From: Archangium gephyra
GTDB lineage: Bacteria > Myxococcota > Myxococcia > Myxococcales > Myxococcaceae
DNA length: 64,000 bases
Direction of reading: 5' to 3'
NCBI RefSeq assembly: GCF_001027285.1
Contig: NZ_CP011509.1
Span: 4,782,501-4,846,500 of the forward strand
Shown: positions 56,205-64,000 of the stretch, one piece after another
Layout: each line of letters opens with the position of its first letter
Position numbering within the stretch: the stretch's first letter is position 1
Program-made: the position numbers and the translations under genes
Notes under the pieces: generated by a model
The model's database searches: none
The model's input: only the letters and a program-made list of their open reading frames with translations
What the model was told of the DNA's origin: nothing

Positions 56205-57819
56205 GACTCCGGCCGTAGGTGCATGGGCACCGCTTCGCCATCCCAGTTTCCGTTCACTCTGGCTGGCGGTCCTGGCCAGCAACATCGGCACCTGGGTCCA
56301 GGATGTCGCCGCCGCCTGGTTCATGTCGGAGCGGACGGGCTCACCGCTCATGGTCGCGGCAGTGCAGTCCGCGACGACGCTGCCGGTCGTGGCGTTCGCG
56401 CTCGTTGCCGGCACGCTGGCGGACATCGTTGACCGGCGGCGATACCTGCTCTGGGTGCAGCTGTGGATGCTCTTCGTGGCCACGCTGGTCGCCCTGCAGG
56501 AACATGCCGGCCGGCTCGATGCCTGGTCTCTGCTGTGTCTGACGTTCGCGCTCGGCACGGGCGCGGCGATGGCGATGCCCGCACAGGCCGCCACCACCGC
56601 CGACCTGGTCCCGCGTCCGATGCTGGCACCGGCGGTGGCCTTGAGCTCCATCGGGGTGAATATCGCGCGATCCATCGGCCCGGCCCTGGGCGGGCTGATC
56701 GTGGCGCGATTCGGCGCATCCTGGGCGTTCTCACTGAATGCGCTGTCGTTCCTGGGCCTGGTGTTCGTCCTGTGGCGGTGGAAGCCGGAGAAGACCGTCT
56801 CGACCCTGCCCGCGGAGTCTTTCGGCGGCGCCCTGCGCGCGGGGTTGCGCTATGCGATGCAAGCGGGCGAGTTCCGGTCGGTGCTGATCAAGTCGGCCTG
56901 CTTCTTCGTGTTCGCCAGTGCCCTTCCCGCGCAGATGGCGATCGTGGTGCGACAGCAGCTCTCCGCCGGGGCGGGGACCTATGGCCTGTTGCTGGGGTTC
57001 ATCGGGGCGGGTGCCATCTGTGGTGCCATCGTCTTGCCGAAGCTCCGCGAACGGTTCGATGCCGACAGGCTGGTGGCCGCCGCGACCCTGCTCTACGCCC
57101 TCACCATGCTGGCCCTGGCGGGCAGCCGCGACCTACGGCTGCTCTGCGTGGCGATGCTGGCCAACGGCCTGTCGTGGATCACCGTGCTGTCCTCGCTGCA
57201 GACAGCCGCGCAGGTCTCGGTACCCGCATGGGTGCGCGCCCGGGCGCTGTCGCTCTACATCGTGGTCTTCTCCGCGGGCATGGCCGGGGGCAGCCTGGTG
57301 TGGGGGACGCTCGCGCAGCACGCTGGCACCAGCGTCGCGCTGACCGTGGCGGCGGTGTCGGCGGTGCTCGCGGGGGTCTTCTCGCTGCGTTTCCGTCTGG
57401 GTCTGGCCATGGCGCGGGATTCCACTCCGTCCGCACACTGGCCGCGGCCGGCCGTGGCCGCGGAGGTCGGCCATGCCCATGGCCCGGTGCTCGTGACGGT
57501 GGAGTACCTCATCGAATCGGCGGATCGCGAGGAGTTCCTGCAGCACCTCCACGTGCTCGGAGGCACCCGCCGGCGCGACGGTGCGGTGCAATGGGGAGTG
57601 ATGGAAGACGCGGCTCAGCCGGGCCGCTTCCTCGAGTATTTCATCGTCGATTCCTGGCTGGAGCACCTCCGCCAGCATGAGCGTGTCACCCGCGAGGAGC
57701 AACGCTTGCAGGACAAGCTTCGCGCCCTGCATCGCGACGCGCAGCCGCCAACCGTGCGCCACTTCGTCGGTGCCACCCCCTCGAGCTCTCACGTCGTCGC
57801 GCTGGAGAACATCCCTTGA
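56194..57819 (+). CDS. MFS_3 transporter with C-terminal ABM-like domain
   Basis: The 541-residue protein has 12 membrane helices, with the GTLADIVDRRRYL loop after helix 2. A C-terminal cytoplasmic domain of about 110 residues follows (VTVEYLIESADREEFLQHLHVLG, FLEYFIVDSWLEHLRQHERVT), resembling antibiotic-biosynthesis-monooxygenase ferredoxin-like folds. That combination is the known MFS_3 (transmembrane secretion effector) type, usually an exporter. It overlaps the amidohydrolase and is followed by the XapX genes with 4-bp overlaps. Confidence 0.88.
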   Translation: MPSETPAVGAWAPLRHPSFRSLWLAVLASNIGTWVQDVAAAWFMSERTGSPLMVAAVQSATTLPVVAFALVAGTLADIVDRRRYLLWVQLWMLFVATLVALQEHAGRLDAWSLLCLTFALGTGAAMAMPAQAATTADLVPRPMLAPAVALSSIGVNIARSIGPALGGLIVARFGASWAFSLNALSFLGLVFVLWRWKPEKTVSTLPAESFGGALRAGLRYAMQAGEFRSVLIKSACFFVFASALPAQMAIVVRQQLSAGAGTYGLLLGFIGAGAICGAIVLPKLRERFDADRLVAAATLLYALTMLALAGSRDLRLLCVAMLANGLSWITVLSSLQTAAQVSVPAWVRARALSLYIVVFSAGMAGGSLVWGTLAQHAGTSVALTVAAVSAVLAGVFSLRFRLGLAMARDSTPSAHWPRPAVAAEVGHAHGPVLVTVEYLIESADREEFLQHLHVLGGTRRRDGAVQWGVMEDAAQPGRFLEYFIVDSWLEHLRQHERVTREEQRLQDKLRALHRDAQPPTVRHFVGATPSSSHVVALENIP

Positions 57820-58043
57820 GCTGGAAATTCTGTGTTGGCTTGTCGCTCGGTCTCGCTATCGGCTTGGGTTGCCGCTGGCTGGGCATTCCGGTACCCGCCC
57901 CGCCCATGCTGGTGGGCGCTTCACTCGTTGTCGCCATGACGAGCGGCTACCTGCTGGCCGACCATTTCATCGCGACGCGCCCCGCGCATCATCGCCCCGA
58001 CTGCGGCGGGCCCAGCGGTGATACCCAGGAGACGCGCACATGA
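57816..58043 (+). CDS. XapX-domain small membrane protein 1
   Basis: The TTG start at 57816 overlaps the MFS stop (TTGA). The 75-residue product shows the XapX pattern LGIPVPAPPMLVG with two hydrophobic helices and a short cytosolic tail (FIATRPAHHRPDCGGPSGD). It overlaps the second XapX gene by 4 bp (ATGA). Confidence 0.75.
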   Translation: MSWKFCVGLSLGLAIGLGCRWLGIPVPAPPMLVGASLVVAMTSGYLLADHFIATRPAHHRPDCGGPSGDTQETRT

Positions 58044-58198
58044 TGGAGCTCATGGTCGGTCCTGTCCTGGCGTTGGCCATTGGTGCTGGCTGCCGCCTGC
58101 TCGACATCCCCTTGCCCGCACCGCCGAAACTGCAAGGCGCGCTGCTGGTGCTGGCAATGACCGTCGGCTATCTGCTCGGCGATCGTCTCCTGGGCTGA
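58040..58198 (+). CDS. XapX-domain small membrane protein 2
   Basis: This 52-residue product (LALAIGAGCRLLDIPLPAPPKLQGALLVLAMTVGYLLGD) is a second XapX-type hairpin of two helices. Start ATG 58040 overlaps the stop of the first, suggesting that the two proteins form a hetero-oligomer. Its stop ends the coupled set. Confidence 0.75.
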   Translation: MMELMVGPVLALAIGAGCRLLDIPLPAPPKLQGALLVLAMTVGYLLGDRLLG

Positions 58199-58257
58199 GC
58201 TGACGGAGTCATCCCCCGCAGATCTGGATTCGAACCGCCGCTGGAGGCTTCACGTCA

Positions 58258-59175
58258 TCAGGTTGCGTCGAGCGGCTCGCGCGCCGAGAGCCACACCCGG
58301 GGGATGGACTCGCGCCCCGCACTCAGTGCGACGATGCCGCCCACGATGGCGCAGGTGGTATCGCGGTCCCCCATCCCCGCCACCGTGCTCCAGAGCGCCT
58401 CCTCGTAGCTGTCCAGGTGCCGGGCCGCGCACCACACCGAGAAGGGCACGGTGTCCTGGGAGATGACGCGCTGCCCGCTGCCCAGCGCCCGGGCCGCGGA
58501 CGTGGGCGTCGCCTCGAGCGGCCACTCGCGCGCCTTCTCCAGTCCCGCCCGGGTCTCGCCCGGGGGCGTGTGGTCGAGGACGGCCTCGAAGAGCTGGCGC
58601 GCGGGCGGGCGTAGCTCCCGCCATCGGTGCGCCCACGCGGCCGCGACGGCGATGGCGATGGCCCCTGCCTGCCCCTCCGGGTGGAAGTGCGTCACCTCCG
58701 CCGAGGCCCGCGCCTCGGACACCACCCGTCCCAGGTCATCCGCGAACCAGGCTCCCAGCGGCGCCGCGCGCATGGCCCCACCGTTGCCCATGGAGCCCGT
58801 GCCCTCGAAGACCTCGGACGACACCTCACGCCAGGGCAGCCCCAGGTGGATCTTCTGCAGGATGTCGTGCGCGGTGGCGCCGTAGCCCCGGCGTGGATTC
58901 CTCCGGTAGCGCTGGCCGAACAGCCGCGCCAGCGCGTCCTGGTCGATGCGCCCGTGCTCCTCGAGCACGCGCACGATGGCGAGCGCCATCTCCGTGTCGT
59001 CCGTATAGCGCCACGGCTCACGCGGCAGGGCCCGCTCCTCCACCAGGGTCTGGGCGACGGCGGGGGACACGAAGAAGCACTCCCCGAACGCGTCTCCCAC
59101 CGACAGTCCTTCGAGCGAGAGCCAGGCGCGCTCCCGGCGCGTGGCGAGGTCAGCGGACTTTCCAGGCGTCGTCAT
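58258..59175 (-). CDS. ADP-ribosylglycohydrolase family protein
   Basis: The 305-residue protein has LEGLSVGDAFGE at its start, YTDDTEMAL and GDRDTTCAIVGGI near the end; these supply the Asp/Thr ligands for the two Mg2+ ions of the family. Such enzymes remove ADP-ribose from proteins (DraG type) or from other acceptors. Target unknown. A palindrome 30 bp upstream may be its operator. Confidence 0.9.
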   Translation of the reverse strand: MTTPGKSADLATRRERAWLSLEGLSVGDAFGECFFVSPAVAQTLVEERALPREPWRYTDDTEMALAIVRVLEEHGRIDQDALARLFGQRYRRNPRRGYGATAHDILQKIHLGLPWREVSSEVFEGTGSMGNGGAMRAAPLGAWFADDLGRVVSEARASAEVTHFHPEGQAGAIAIAVAAAWAHRWRELRPPARQLFEAVLDHTPPGETRAGLEKAREWPLEATPTSAARALGSGQRVISQDTVPFSVWCAARHLDSYEEALWSTVAGMGDRDTTCAIVGGIVALSAGRESIPRVWLSAREPLDAT

Positions 59176-59205
59176 GCGCCCGGTTCTCCGACACCCGGCA
59201 TGTAA

Positions 59206-59220
59206 GTGTCAAGTTGACAC
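59206..59220. promoter_or_regulatory. Candidate operator palindrome
   Basis: GTGTCAA-G-TTGACAC is a perfect 7-bp inverted repeat with a one-base centre, between the divergent ADP-ribosylglycohydrolase and pentapeptide genes and 31 bp from the start codon of the first. It is the sort of site bound by a dimeric repressor. Confidence 0.5.
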
Positions 59221-59359
59221 GAAGGCCGCCCGGCTCGAGGCGGCGGGCAACCTCTGTGGGCGTATCCGAAGGAGGGGAGGGCGCCGGTGGGCCAGGAAGT
59301 TGGAGGCGGAGCTGTTCCGCGCCCCGCGGAGCCTGGCCGACCCGGTAGACTCCGAGGCC

Positions 59360-60124
59360 ATGGACTCTCGCGCACGTCTCCTCCTGCCCCTGTTGATCCT
59401 GTGCGGTCCCGGTCTGCAAGGGTGTCGCGGCGAGTCCGAGCAGACGGCCCAGCGCAAGGCGCTTCAGAAGACGGTCCAGCGGCTGCTGGAGACGCGCGAG
59501 TGCGCCGGCTGCGAGCTGTCGGGCGCCATGCTCGAGGGGGCGGACCTGGAAGGGGCTCGCCTCGCGGGTGCGACGCTGGAGGGCGCGAAGCTGGCCCGGG
59601 CCCGCCTGGGCAAGGCCGACCTGACTGGTGCCAACCTCTCGCGCGCCGATGCCCGGAAGGCGGACTTTCGCGGTGCCCGGCTTGACGACGTCTGGTTCTC
59701 GGACATGCAGCTCCAGGAGGCCAACCTGGAGGGGCTCGATCTGCGCACCGTGAAGGGCCTGGCGTCGGCCAACTTCGAGGGGGCCAACCTCCGCGGCATC
59801 AACCTGGAGGAGGCGGGCTTCTATGGCGTGGATGGGCCCTACCGCCGCACCGAGCGCCCGCACCCGTACTCCGTCTCGTCCGGAGGCGCGCTGCTCAGGC
59901 GCGCGGACCTCACCGGGGCGAGGCTCCGCTATGCCGTCCTGGCCCGGTGCGATCTCGAGGGGGCCATCCTCCGGGACGCCGATCTGCGCGACGCCGACCT
60001 GGAGAAGGCCAACCTGACGGGCGTGGAGCTCCAGGGCGCCCGGTTGTCGGGCGCCACCTGGGAGGATGGGAGCAGGTGCGCCGCGGGCTCCCAGGGCGGT
60101 TGCCGCTCACCCAAGCCCCGGTGA
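59360..60124 (+). CDS. Pentapeptide-repeat lipoprotein
   Basis: The 254-residue protein has a lipoprotein signal ending GLQGC (Cys22). Then come two blocks of pentapeptide repeats, A(D/N)LxG/A type: GADLEGARLAGATLEGAKLARARLGK and, after a non-repeat insert (YRRTERPHPYS), RADLTGARLRYAVLARCDLEGA. These form a right-handed quadrilateral helix; family roles are varied and not predictable. A ...KADLTGANLSRAD core is characteristic. Confidence 0.88.
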   Translation: MDSRARLLLPLLILCGPGLQGCRGESEQTAQRKALQKTVQRLLETRECAGCELSGAMLEGADLEGARLAGATLEGAKLARARLGKADLTGANLSRADARKADFRGARLDDVWFSDMQLQEANLEGLDLRTVKGLASANFEGANLRGINLEEAGFYGVDGPYRRTERPHPYSVSSGGALLRRADLTGARLRYAVLARCDLEGAILRDADLRDADLEKANLTGVELQGARLSGATWEDGSRCAAGSQGGCRSPKPR

Positions 60125-60142
60125 GGGGCGGGGGCCCGGTCC

Positions 60143-62083
60143 TCAGCGCCGCCTGCGGGTGGTGAGGTTCTTCTCCAGCGCCTGCTTCACCTCCGGATAG
60201 AGGTCCTCCCGGCTGGTGGAGTGCGCGGTCATGGCGAAGTAGGGGACGCTGCCCAGCTCGGGATTCGCGGCTCCCTGGACTGGAGGCTTCTGGGTGCCCA
60301 CCGGCTGCAGTTGCCCGGCGCTCCGACCCTTGAGCAGGGAGAAGTAGGTATCCACGATGCTCGCCAACCGGATCAATTGGAGCTCGAGGTCGAGCGACTT
60401 CCCTCGGGTCAACCCGGCCTGGATCAAGGTCCCCGCGTGGGTCAGCTTCCACGCGATGATTCCGCCCAGCGCGGCCTGGGCCGCGTGCATGTAGCCGGTG
60501 TATTTCGGGTGGGTGACGGTGGCTCGCACGGGCTCCATCTGCGCCACCAGGGTGAGGAGCAGATCCACGAGATCCATCTTGGAGTTGGCCATGCCCAACT
60601 TCTTCCCGGCCAGGCGCTTCTCGATGCCCTTCAGGCGGGCGACGAACTTGTCGAAGGCCAGATCCCTCTTCTGCTTGCTGTAGCCGTCCTTCGTGGAGAC
60701 GTCGACGTGCACGATGGGGAAGTGGTGCTTCTTGGAGTTCATCTTCCCCAGGAGCTGGGGCGCCGGGGTGGTGCCCGTGTTGTCGAACACGTCGACCTGC
60801 TCGACGAGGAGCTGGATCACCAGCTCCAACACCGGTCCGGACAGGGTCTTGGGATTGACCTGGAGGAAGTCGTTGAGCGGCTTGAGGAATTCAGTGACGT
60901 AGAGATCCTCGGCGACACAGAGGATGGGGAAGCGCTGCTCCTTCAGGCGCTTGGCGAAGGCGGCCCTCGTCTTCACGAGCCCCGGCTCCAGCAGATCCAG
61001 GTGCCGGAGGAACCGCGCGGCGAGCGCGCTGCTCAAGACCTGACGGGTCTGCTTCTTGCTCGGGTGCACCGACTTGTGCACCTCGTAGGTGATGCCTTGG
61101 TTGAGCTGGTGGATGGCCGCGCGCAGCTTCGTGAAGAAGTCGAGGAGCCGTGACAGCGCGGTATGGACCAGGCTGTAGAACCGGATGCCCTCTTCCTTCT
61201 TGAACGCCACCCGGATGTCCAGTTGCTTCAGGTCCTCCTTGAGCGCGGCGGGCAGCTTCTTCAGGTCCTCCCAATCGAGGCCGTCCGTCAGGTTCTTCCA
61301 GGTGTGGAGCTCGTTCCACCGGCTCCCTTCCTTGAGGATCGACGGGTTGATCGACGTGAAGAAGCTCTGGGCGACATCCTTGCTGGGGCCCAGGTCCTTG
61401 ACCATGTCCGTGAGGAGGTGGCCGAGCTCGTCGGCGCCTACCGCCTTGAGCAGGCCCGTCATCGGGTGCAGCGAGAAGTCCGCGATGACCTGCTGGGTGA
61501 TGTCATACTTGCAGGTGACGTTGATGATGGTGCAATCGTCGTGGAAGACCTTGCTGTCCACCTGGTGCAACTGGGTGAAGAACGGGGTGGACAGGTAGGT
61601 GATGCTGCGAATCTTCCACTGCGCGGGCCAGACCTTGGCGGCCTGACGGGTGAGCTCGTTGATGACGTTGCCGCCGTGCGAGTGGCCGATGAAGTGGAAG
61701 TGGACCTTCCCCTTGTTCTCGTAATAGGCGGGCTCGCCCATGGCGCCGCACAGGCGGTTGGCGAGGTAGGCCCCCGCGCCCTTGCGCGCCTGCACCGAGT
61801 TGTCGCCTGTCCAGCCGTGCGCGGTGAAGACGTGCAGGTTGTTGTACTTGTCGCGCAGCGCCTGGAGCGCTTGCTTGAAGCCCTTGTTGGTCATCCAGTA
61901 CCAGTTCTCGTCCTTTGCATCGATGTCCTGGAAGACGGGCGTGGGGTAGCGGATCCTGGGCGGTGCGGTGTGCTTGGCGCCGGGCTTCGCCTGGCTGTTG
62001 GAGCGGCTGTCCGGATTGGCATTGACGGGGTCCACGGTGCCCCCCACCAACACCACGATGTTCGGAATGTCTTCCTGAGACAT
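60143..62083 (-). CDS. Large alpha/beta-hydrolase-like protein, possible lipase
   Basis: ATG 62083 opens MSQEDIPNIVVLVGGTVDP; a longer frame upstream is not convincing. The 646-residue product carries FHFIGHSHGGNVINEL, whose GHSHGG has the lipase-type nucleophile elbow Ser135. The C-terminal two thirds are helical and Lys-rich with no recognised domain (LKQLDIRVAFKKEEGIRFY, DVFDNTGTTPAP). No signal peptide or VgrG/PAAR partner is visible. The unusually long C-terminus resembles secreted phospholipase effectors, but that is an inference. The strand is convergent with the pentapeptide gene. Confidence 0.65.
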   Translation of the reverse strand: MSQEDIPNIVVLVGGTVDPVNANPDSRSNSQAKPGAKHTAPPRIRYPTPVFQDIDAKDENWYWMTNKGFKQALQALRDKYNNLHVFTAHGWTGDNSVQARKGAGAYLANRLCGAMGEPAYYENKGKVHFHFIGHSHGGNVINELTRQAAKVWPAQWKIRSITYLSTPFFTQLHQVDSKVFHDDCTIINVTCKYDITQQVIADFSLHPMTGLLKAVGADELGHLLTDMVKDLGPSKDVAQSFFTSINPSILKEGSRWNELHTWKNLTDGLDWEDLKKLPAALKEDLKQLDIRVAFKKEEGIRFYSLVHTALSRLLDFFTKLRAAIHQLNQGITYEVHKSVHPSKKQTRQVLSSALAARFLRHLDLLEPGLVKTRAAFAKRLKEQRFPILCVAEDLYVTEFLKPLNDFLQVNPKTLSGPVLELVIQLLVEQVDVFDNTGTTPAPQLLGKMNSKKHHFPIVHVDVSTKDGYSKQKRDLAFDKFVARLKGIEKRLAGKKLGMANSKMDLVDLLLTLVAQMEPVRATVTHPKYTGYMHAAQAALGGIIAWKLTHAGTLIQAGLTRGKSLDLELQLIRLASIVDTYFSLLKGRSAGQLQPVGTQKPPVQGAANPELGSVPYFAMTAHSTSREDLYPEVKQALEKNLTTRRRR

Positions 62084-62364
62084 GTCGAAGCTGTCCTCTC
62101 GATGGGCATCGCGCCCATGTGCTGCCTGAAGCGGGCCGTATGGCGTGGCGATCAGTCTACCAGCGGGCAGTCCGGGAGGGATGTAACCAAAACCCGCCTG
62201 CCTCCACACCTCACGCAGACGAACACGTCGAAACGGGTCCTTTGACACCTTCCCTGGGGACGTCTGCCTGGACCTGGGCCTGGGACATCAAGAGCCACTT
62301 CGAGCCACGGGCGCGCCCGGAGTGATGTCTTGCATCGGAGCGCGTCCTCGCTGAGCATCGGTTC
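62084..62364. other. Divergent gap without recognised features
   Basis: 281 bp between the hydrolase-like gene (minus) and bioY (plus). No gene, hairpin or clear BirA-type operator is seen. Confidence 0.4.
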
Positions 62365-62982
62365 GTGTCTCCACGCCCCTCCGAGCCGTCCCGCACAGGC
62401 ACGGGTTCTCCACCGCCTCGAGTCCTGGCCGACGTCTTCGCACGCACACGCGTCCAGGATGGGGCGCTCGTGCTGGGCGCCGCGCTGTTCACCGCGTTGC
62501 TCGCGCAGGTAGCCCTCGCGGTGCCGGGTTCCCCGGTGCCCATCACAGGCCAGACGCTCGCGGTCGTCCTCACGGCCGCCGCGCTCGGGCCCGTGCGTGG
62601 AATGGCCGGGCAGCTCGCCTACGTCCTGCTCGGGGCGGTGGGACTGCCGTTCTATTCCAAGGGGGCCAGCGGCTGGGCACAGGTGCTCGGGCCGACCGGC
62701 GGCTACCTGGTGGGCTTCATCCCCGCGGCTTTCCTCATGGGCCTCGCGGCGCGGCACGGCTTCGACAGGGTGGCGTGGAAGGCGGTCCCGCTCTTTTTCG
62801 CTGGCCAGCTCGTCATCCTGGCCATCGGCGTGCCCTGGCTTTGCCTGGTGGCCCCGCTCGACCTCGCCACGGCCCTGCACAAGGGCTTCCTGCCCTTCCT
62901 CCCAGGAGGGTTGCTCAAGGCAACCCTCGCCGGCCTGTGGATGCCCCTCGCCTGGAGGCTCATACGGCCTCGCGAGCCCTGA
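62365..62982 (+). CDS. bioY: Biotin transporter substrate-binding protein BioY
   Basis: The protein (205 residues) is the S-component of an ECF-type biotin importer in the inner membrane: LAVPGSPVPITGQTLAVVL, GLPFYSKGASGWAQVLGPTGGYL, GVPWL, with about six membrane helices. GTG 62365 is the only start giving the complete N-terminus, with a weak ribosome site. No EcfT/EcfA genes adjoin, so it may work alone or share a distant energising module. Confidence 0.93.
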   Translation: MSPRPSEPSRTGTGSPPPRVLADVFARTRVQDGALVLGAALFTALLAQVALAVPGSPVPITGQTLAVVLTAAALGPVRGMAGQLAYVLLGAVGLPFYSKGASGWAQVLGPTGGYLVGFIPAAFLMGLAARHGFDRVAWKAVPLFFAGQLVILAIGVPWLCLVAPLDLATALHKGFLPFLPGGLLKATLAGLWMPLAWRLIRPREP

Positions 62983-64000
62983 AGGTGCGCAGCCTTCAGT
63001 CTGGGTGAGGCCCATGCTTGGGAAGATGGAACAGCCCTTGAGGATTCCCTGTATCCGCGCCTCTTTTGTTTCCATATCCATACGTGCTGCCCCTGTTCAA
63101 CGGCCCCGGGCAGGCTCAGTTCTTGGGCTCCCACCACCGCCGCCGACGTGTCGAGGACGCGCCCGGGTCCGCCGCTCGACGCTTCCCGACATGTCGAACA
63201 CCCCCCGGGGAGAGCCGGGATGCGCCATCCGCAGGTCGTTGCCCAGCATTGGAAGCTGGTGGAGCGCTACCGGCCCACCGTGGTCGGCGGCATCCCCACC
63301 TCCCTGGTCAGCCTTCTCGAGGTGCCCCTGTGCGGCGAGGACATCCAATCGGTGGAGTTCTGCGTCACCGGAGGAGCGCCCTTGCCCACCGCGGTCGCCC
63401 ACGATTTCGAGCGCCGCTTCGGGTTGCCCGTGCATGAGATCTACGGCATGACCGAATGCGCGGGTCTGATCTCCGTGGCACCGCGCCACCTGCCACCGCG
63501 CTATGGAGCCTCGGGCTACCGGGTACCCGGAGTGGAGGTCGAGGCCCGCCGCCTGCTCGGGGACTGCACCCCGGGAGAGCGCCTGCCCGATGGCGAGACC
63601 GGCGTTCTCGTCGTGCGCGGGCCCAATGTCTTCCCGGGCTATCTGAACCCGAAGCAGAACGAGGCCGCCTTCACGGCCGACGGCTGGTTGAACACCGGAG
63701 ATCTCGGCTCGGTCGCCGCGGATGGGCTCGTGCGCGTCACCGGGCGGGCCAAGGACGTCATCATCCGCGGCGGGCATAACATTGATCCCGCGGGAATCGA
63801 AGAGGCGGCGAACAGCCATCCCGCCGTCGCGGTGAGCGCCGCGGTCGGCATGCCCGATGCCTATGCCGGCGAGGTCCCCCTCCTCTTCGTCACGCTGAAG
63901 CAGGACAGCACCGTGTCGCTCGAGGACTTGAGGGTGCACCTGCGAGCCAACGTGCCCGAGGGGCCCGCACGGCCGCGCGAGGTGGTCATCCTCCCGGAGA
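62983..64000 (+). pseudogene. 5'-deleted, apparently frameshifted AMP-dependent acyl-CoA/AMP ligase, open at window end
   Basis: From ATG 63220 the frame reads GMRHPQVVAQHWKLVERYRP (about the A4 region) through HEIYGMTECAG, GWLNTGDLG and GRAKDVIIRGGHNI, i.e. the second half of an AMP-binding enzyme. Motif A3 with the P-loop (TSGTTGxPK) is absent from all frames upstream. However YVLPLFNGPGQAQFLGS, which belongs just before the A4 region, occurs at 63081-63131 in a different frame, so a frameshift is likely in addition to loss of the first roughly 200 residues. The start at 63220 could still give a truncated protein. The C-terminus lies beyond 64000. Confidence 0.7.

Noticed and set aside
56194-57819. 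Novel fusion of a transporter and a monooxygenase
   Set aside because: The same architecture is the known MFS_3 (transmembrane secretion effector) family, so it is described as such and not reported as novel.

Overview
The window is about 64 kb of very GC-rich DNA. Codon use, the many Sec- and lipoprotein-signalled genes, FHA/AAA+ and histidine-kinase regulators, a caspase-like protease behind an ECF sigma factor, and a GroEL with a Gly-Gly-Met tail all point to a myxobacterium of the Cystobacterineae (Archangium/Cystobacter/Myxococcus type). This placement is inferred from gene content; no rRNA is present.

Layout. 1-12.3 kb: M13 peptidase (cut by the window start), PA0069-type radical SAM protein, L,D-transpeptidase, a seven-repeat PLL-like lectin lipoprotein in less GC-rich DNA, an M15-type peptidase, a CxxCH/TolB-propeller lipoprotein, tRNA-Gly(CCC), a PPC-domain lipoprotein and a zinc-ribbon protein. 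12.4-15.7 kb: the prfA-prmC-murA housekeeping operon (minus strand). 15.8-23.4 kb: a 34-residue basic protein, a TPR protein, a CNNM/CorC membrane protein, an outer-membrane protein and smc. 23.5-30.5 kb: cell-envelope proteins, an M23-like secreted protein, and an FHA-AAA+ regulator that lacks the GAFTGA loop. 30.6-33.2 kb: glutaredoxin and groES-groEL with a sigma-70 promoter and a CIRCE operator. 33.4-40.2 kb: a conserved hypothetical pair, Nudix, rpoZ, a hybrid-free histidine kinase, a periplasmic binding protein and a sugar porter.

40.2-45.2 kb is the most interesting region. An ECF sigma factor, a membrane zinc-binding anti-sigma factor and a caspase-fold protease with an EF-hand-like loop and a C-terminal beta-barrel are translationally coupled (ATGA overlaps). 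They are bracketed by two paralogous lipoproteins. I propose an envelope-sensing system in which the protease may act on the anti-sigma factor or on the lipoproteins.

45.3-49.2 kb: a nucleotidyltransferase/metallophosphoesterase pair, an unknown HExxxH protein with a structured leader, and a cytochrome P450. 49.2-58.2 kb: a propeller-type sensor kinase with a NarL-type regulator, divergent from a DoxX/isochorismatase/amidohydrolase/MFS/twin-XapX cluster that looks imported, possibly from Xanthomonadales-like bacteria. 58.2-64 kb: ADP-ribosylglycohydrolase, pentapeptide-repeat lipoprotein, a large alpha/beta-hydrolase-like protein, BioY, and a 5'-deleted, apparently frameshifted acyl-AMP ligase running off the end.
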